DNA from: DAIOFH01 sp036745875
Lineage (GTDB): Bacteria; Planctomycetota; SZUA-567
Direction of reading: 5' to 3'
NCBI GenBank assembly: GCA_036745875.1
Contig: DAIOFH010000052.1
Span: forward strand, 1-25,391
DNA length: 25,391 bases
A program made the position numbers and the translations under genes. Below, piece by piece: positions 23,493-25,391 of this stretch. A model generated the notes under the pieces. That model ran no database searches, was not told the origin of the DNA, and was given only the letters and a program-made list of their open reading frames with translations. Each line of letters begins with the position of its first letter. The first letter of the stretch is position 1.

Positions 23493-23633
23493 GCCTTTTT
23501 AGAAAGTTCATGAACGTCTAACTTTTAATCGCTTCCAGTCGCTTGCGTGACATTTCGCAAAACCACTGGCGAAAAGTCACAACACTCCTTCCGGCGCTTA
23601 AGAGTAAGTCGTTCACAGACTTTCTTAAAATGC
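23493..23633. repeat. 140-nt palindromic repeat, family 2, copy B
   Basis: Lies in the leader of the transketolase operon, 47 nt before the ATG. AGAAAGTTCATGAACGTCTA pairs with GACTTACTCTTAAGCGCC-type sequence read from the other arm (GTCGTTCACAGACTTTCTTA). Inner helices are CCAGT/ACTGG and TTTCGC/GCGAAA. Compared with the copy at 13828-13967, CCGGT/ACCGG has become CCAGT/ACTGG and TTTTGCC/GGCAAAA has become TTTCGC/GCGAAA, so pairing is preserved. Confidence 0.85.
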
Positions 23634-23797
23634 TATAAGTAAGCGTGGTGTGGAACTTACTTTTCCTCCTTTCTCGTTGGTTGGACTCAAAAGGGCGTAA
23701 AAGTTTCTTTGAGACAATGAAATTGTTTTGCAGTGATATCCGTGTAAATTCTTTTGAAGTAGAGGGTTATTCGTTTTTGTGGTAGCGAATAATTTCC
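23634..23797 (-). other. Early leader of the transketolase operon
   Basis: AT-rich and without a gene. It holds two perfect 7-bp inverted pairs, TTATTCG/CGAATAA (23767-23792) and AAGTAAG/CTTACTT (23637-23662), plus CTCAAA/TTTGAG. With the repeat it gives the operon an unusually long transcribed leader. No known riboswitch is recognised. Confidence 0.4.
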
Positions 23798-23850
23798 TTA
23801 TCATGTAACATGTTACATGATAAATATAGCATATTCATAATTATAGTCAA
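23798..23850 (-). promoter_or_regulatory. Promoter-operator of the transketolase operon
   Basis: Read on the minus strand: TTGACT (23850-23845), a 16-nt spacer, TATATT (23828-23823), and a 26-bp perfect palindrome (23823-23798) with core TGTAACATGTTACA that overlaps the last base of the -10 box and covers the transcription start. It matches the element at 9915-9968 in both hexamers, spacer length and 22 central operator bases; the spacers themselves are unrelated. A shared repressor is the simplest reading. Confidence 0.85.
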
Positions 23851-23998
23851 ATGAAATATTATTTCTTTTTGTGGAATTCCAGGAAACGTTGGGATGTGAA
23901 GAGCCGCTCAGGGAAAGGCAGTTTATGAATGTGCCAGAGTCCAGGAGTTCGTCATCATGGGGATAAGTTCATTTAGGTATGTATTTTCGGACTCTAGC
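23851..23998. other. Non-coding gap upstream of the transketolase promoter
   Basis: No gene seen. It contains a 7-bp inverted pair AGAGTCC/GGACTCT (23936-23942 and 23989-23995) whose right arm abuts the repeat that begins at 23999. Confidence 0.35.
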
Positions 23999-24096
23999 GC
24001 GTTTTCGGAAATGATAGGCCCCTTACTGCGTTTTCCGGCACAGCTATGCCAAGCCAAAACGCGCAAAAGGAGGGGCCAACCTTTTCAGAAAACGCT
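23999..24096. repeat. 98-nt palindromic repeat, family 1, copy C
   Basis: GCGTTTTCGGAAA with GGCCCCTT in the left arm pairs with AAGGAGGGGCC and TTTTCAGAAAACGC in the right arm. An inner GCGTTTT/AAAACGC stem encloses a GGCA-CAGCTA-TGCC hairpin. Length and nested layout match copies A (2338) and B (12738), but arm sequences are quite different, so homology rests on architecture, the GCGTTTT ends and part of the centre. Confidence 0.7.
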
Positions 24097-24298
24097 ATAG
24101 TTGGTTTCTGTAAGTCTGTTGCGATCTGTTGCATACATATCCTTATGTGGCAATTTGACGCTCCAGACATTATTCTCTTTGTTGACAGTACCCTGTCATG
24201 ATCGTTATTTCGAGAAGAAGGCCGTGCGTTTTTGGCTGGCCGCAAACAAAGCATTTTACGCGAATATTGCAATTACCGGGCCCGGTTTCCTGCAAACA
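24097..24298. other. Non-coding gap downstream of the lacI-like gene
   Basis: No convincing gene. It has TGACAG-TACC-CTGTCA (24183-24198), a perfect 6-bp-arm palindrome overlapping a TTGACA, and the 12-bp palindrome ACCGGGCCCGGT (24275-24286), which lies just past the lacI-like stop codon but lacks a U tract. No clear terminator for that gene is visible. Confidence 0.35.
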
Positions 24299-25354
24299 TC
24301 ACACCTGTGTTGTTTGTAACATTGACAGAACCGGGTGGCCTGAACTTTCTCGCGCTATAAGCTGAACACCCACTTCGATTTTGCGAAAATCGCAAGTGCC
24401 GCCCTCTTTGATCGGATTGGAAATCCTATCCACAAGCAGATCAACTGCACGTGCGCCAAATATCGTCGGAACGGAGATTGAAGTGAGGTGGGGCTGAATG
24501 CGTTCGCATAACGGCCTATTGTCAAATCCCACAACTGATACGGCATCGGGAACTTGGATGCCGTGCTCAATCATGGCACGCATGGCTCCTGCAGCCATTG
24601 TGTCGTCGTCGGAGACAAACGCAGTCGGAAGTTTGGCGCCGCTTGACAGGATCTTTTTAAAGTCCTGATAGCTTTCCTCCTCGGTAAAGCCGAGCCGGAA
24701 AATATGCCGTGGGTCAAGCTCAAGGCCGAAACGCGCAAGCGCTTTTTTGTATCCTTCTTCGCGTTCGCCAAAACTATTGATGAAGGTTTTGCAGTGCAAA
24801 TAGCCGACTTCCTTGTGGCCGAATTCGACAAGATGTTCTATCGCCTTCAGTGTTCCCACCCTGTTGTTGATCACTACGGAATCCATTTCCAGGTGGGTGA
24901 AATCGTTGTCAAGAGAGACGACCGGCGCAGATGCGTATTTGAAATGCTCCATGTCATCATCCAGCATTTCCGTGGCGAAGATTATGGTGCCTGAGATATC
25001 AGAGGCATTTATGGCTCGAATTTGATCGTCCATGGAACCCGCACTGTCGATCATTCTGACAAGCACATTAAAACCTGCCGCGCGGGCACGTTCATCAATT
25101 TGCTCCATCAGCAGCATGAAGAAAGGGGATTGGTTAAGGATATCGCCATGGCGTTTGTATACCGCGAAACAAATGCATTTCGATATCGCGGCCATTTCCT
25201 TTTTAAGTATGTGGCCATAGCCAAGAAGTTCAAGTTCCTGTACGACCCTATTCCTGGTTCTCTCGGCAATCCCCGGTTTATTGTTGGTGATAAAGGAAAG
25301 TGTCGTTTCCGAAATATTTAGTTTCTTTGCTATTTCTTTGTTGGTCAGGGTCAT
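24299..25354 (-). CDS. LacI-family transcriptional regulator with atypical hinge
   Basis: A 351-residue sugar-responsive regulator. The N-terminal helix-turn-helix is TNKEIAKKLNISETTLSFITNNKPGIAERTRNRV (about residues 3-37), ending LGYGH. Normal LacI proteins continue with a hinge such as PNxxARxL; here the segment is ILKKEMAAISKC, without the usual ARxL hinge leucine. The periplasmic-binding-like domain follows, with SGTIIFATEMLDD, APVVSLDNDF, VGYLHCK, the LPTAFVSDDDTMAAGAMRAM ligand/dimer region, and VSVVGFDNRPLCERIQPHLTSISVP. The ribosome site GGGG lies just before ATG. Its promoter is outside or at the edge of the window. It may regulate genes beyond the right edge, and it is a second candidate for binding the shared palindrome. 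Confidence 0.92.
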   Translation of the reverse strand: MTLTNKEIAKKLNISETTLSFITNNKPGIAERTRNRVVQELELLGYGHILKKEMAAISKCICFAVYKRHGDILNQSPFFMLLMEQIDERARAAGFNVLVRMIDSAGSMDDQIRAINASDISGTIIFATEMLDDDMEHFKYASAPVVSLDNDFTHLEMDSVVINNRVGTLKAIEHLVEFGHKEVGYLHCKTFINSFGEREEGYKKALARFGLELDPRHIFRLGFTEEESYQDFKKILSSGAKLPTAFVSDDDTMAAGAMRAMIEHGIQVPDAVSVVGFDNRPLCERIQPHLTSISVPTIFGARAVDLLVDRISNPIKEGGTCDFRKIEVGVQLIARESSGHPVLSMLQTTQV

Positions 25355-25391
25355 TTTTTCCCCAGGATGAATAGTCTGTGTTGATGAGAAG

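Noticed and set aside
13828..23633. CRISPR array from the recurring palindromes
   Set aside because: Copies are far apart, long, and divergent, with no regular short repeat-spacer pattern and no cas genes.
2338..24096. tRNA or other classical RNA genes in the gaps
   Set aside because: No cloverleaf with conserved T-arm sequence or rRNA-like block was seen; the structured gaps are accounted for by repeats and hairpins.
23994..24272. 92-codon minus-strand frame
   Set aside because: It runs through the 98-nt repeat copy and a non-coding gap, has no ribosome site and no recognisable domain.
24315..24327. TGTAACATTGACA, half of the shared operator
   Set aside because: Only one half matches, and it lies inside the 3' end of the lacI-like coding sequence; likely chance.

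Overview
The window looks like accessory carbohydrate-catabolism DNA from a Gram-negative (diderm) bacterium. Two ABC solute-binding proteins carry ordinary cleavable signal peptides suited to a periplasm, and promoters are sigma70-like. A LarA-type (nickel-pincer) enzyme and a split transketolase fit a fermentative or anaerobic life style. The genus cannot be named from the sequence alone. Coding DNA is GC-rich; the regulatory gaps at about 8.5-10.2 kb and 23.6-24.3 kb are clearly AT-rich.

Layout. (1) Positions 8598 to 1, minus strand: a RpiR/SIS regulator, an RbsA-like ATPase, an RbsC-like permease, an RbsB-like binding protein, a second RbsC-like permease, a TIM-barrel isomerase/epimerase and an FGGY (xylulokinase-like) kinase cut by the left edge. 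This is a complete uptake, isomerise and phosphorylate operon for a monosaccharide or polyol. (2) 9012-9870: an FCD-type GntR regulator with its own promoter and terminator. (3) 9915-19549, plus strand: an acetamidase/formamidase-family protein, a CUT1-type ABC transporter (binding protein, two permeases, two different ATPases), a zinc alcohol dehydrogenase and a LarA-superfamily racemase/epimerase. (4) 23850-19720, minus strand: transketolase N and C halves, a second TIM-barrel protein and a D-2-hydroxyacid dehydrogenase. (5) 24299-25354, minus strand: a LacI-family regulator.

The main result is that operons 3 and 4, which run towards each other, start at promoters built to the same plan. 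Both have TTGACT, a 16-nt spacer and TATATT, followed by a 26-bp perfect palindrome whose central 22 bp is identical. They are therefore very probably one regulon encoding one pathway. A weaker 10/14 match lies just after the -10 box of the gntR gene, which makes GntR the likeliest regulator. Import by the CUT1 transporter, alcohol oxidation, 2-hydroxyacid racemisation or epimerisation, 2-hydroxyacid oxidation and a transketolase step suggest a route for a polyol or sugar acid that I cannot match to a named pathway.

The gaps also hold five copies of two palindromic repeat families. One is about 98 nt with three copies; the other is about 140 nt with two. Their stems differ between copies while pairing is kept. 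A further inverted repeat lies between the two converging operons, and a stack of inverted repeats precedes the CUT1 binding-protein gene.
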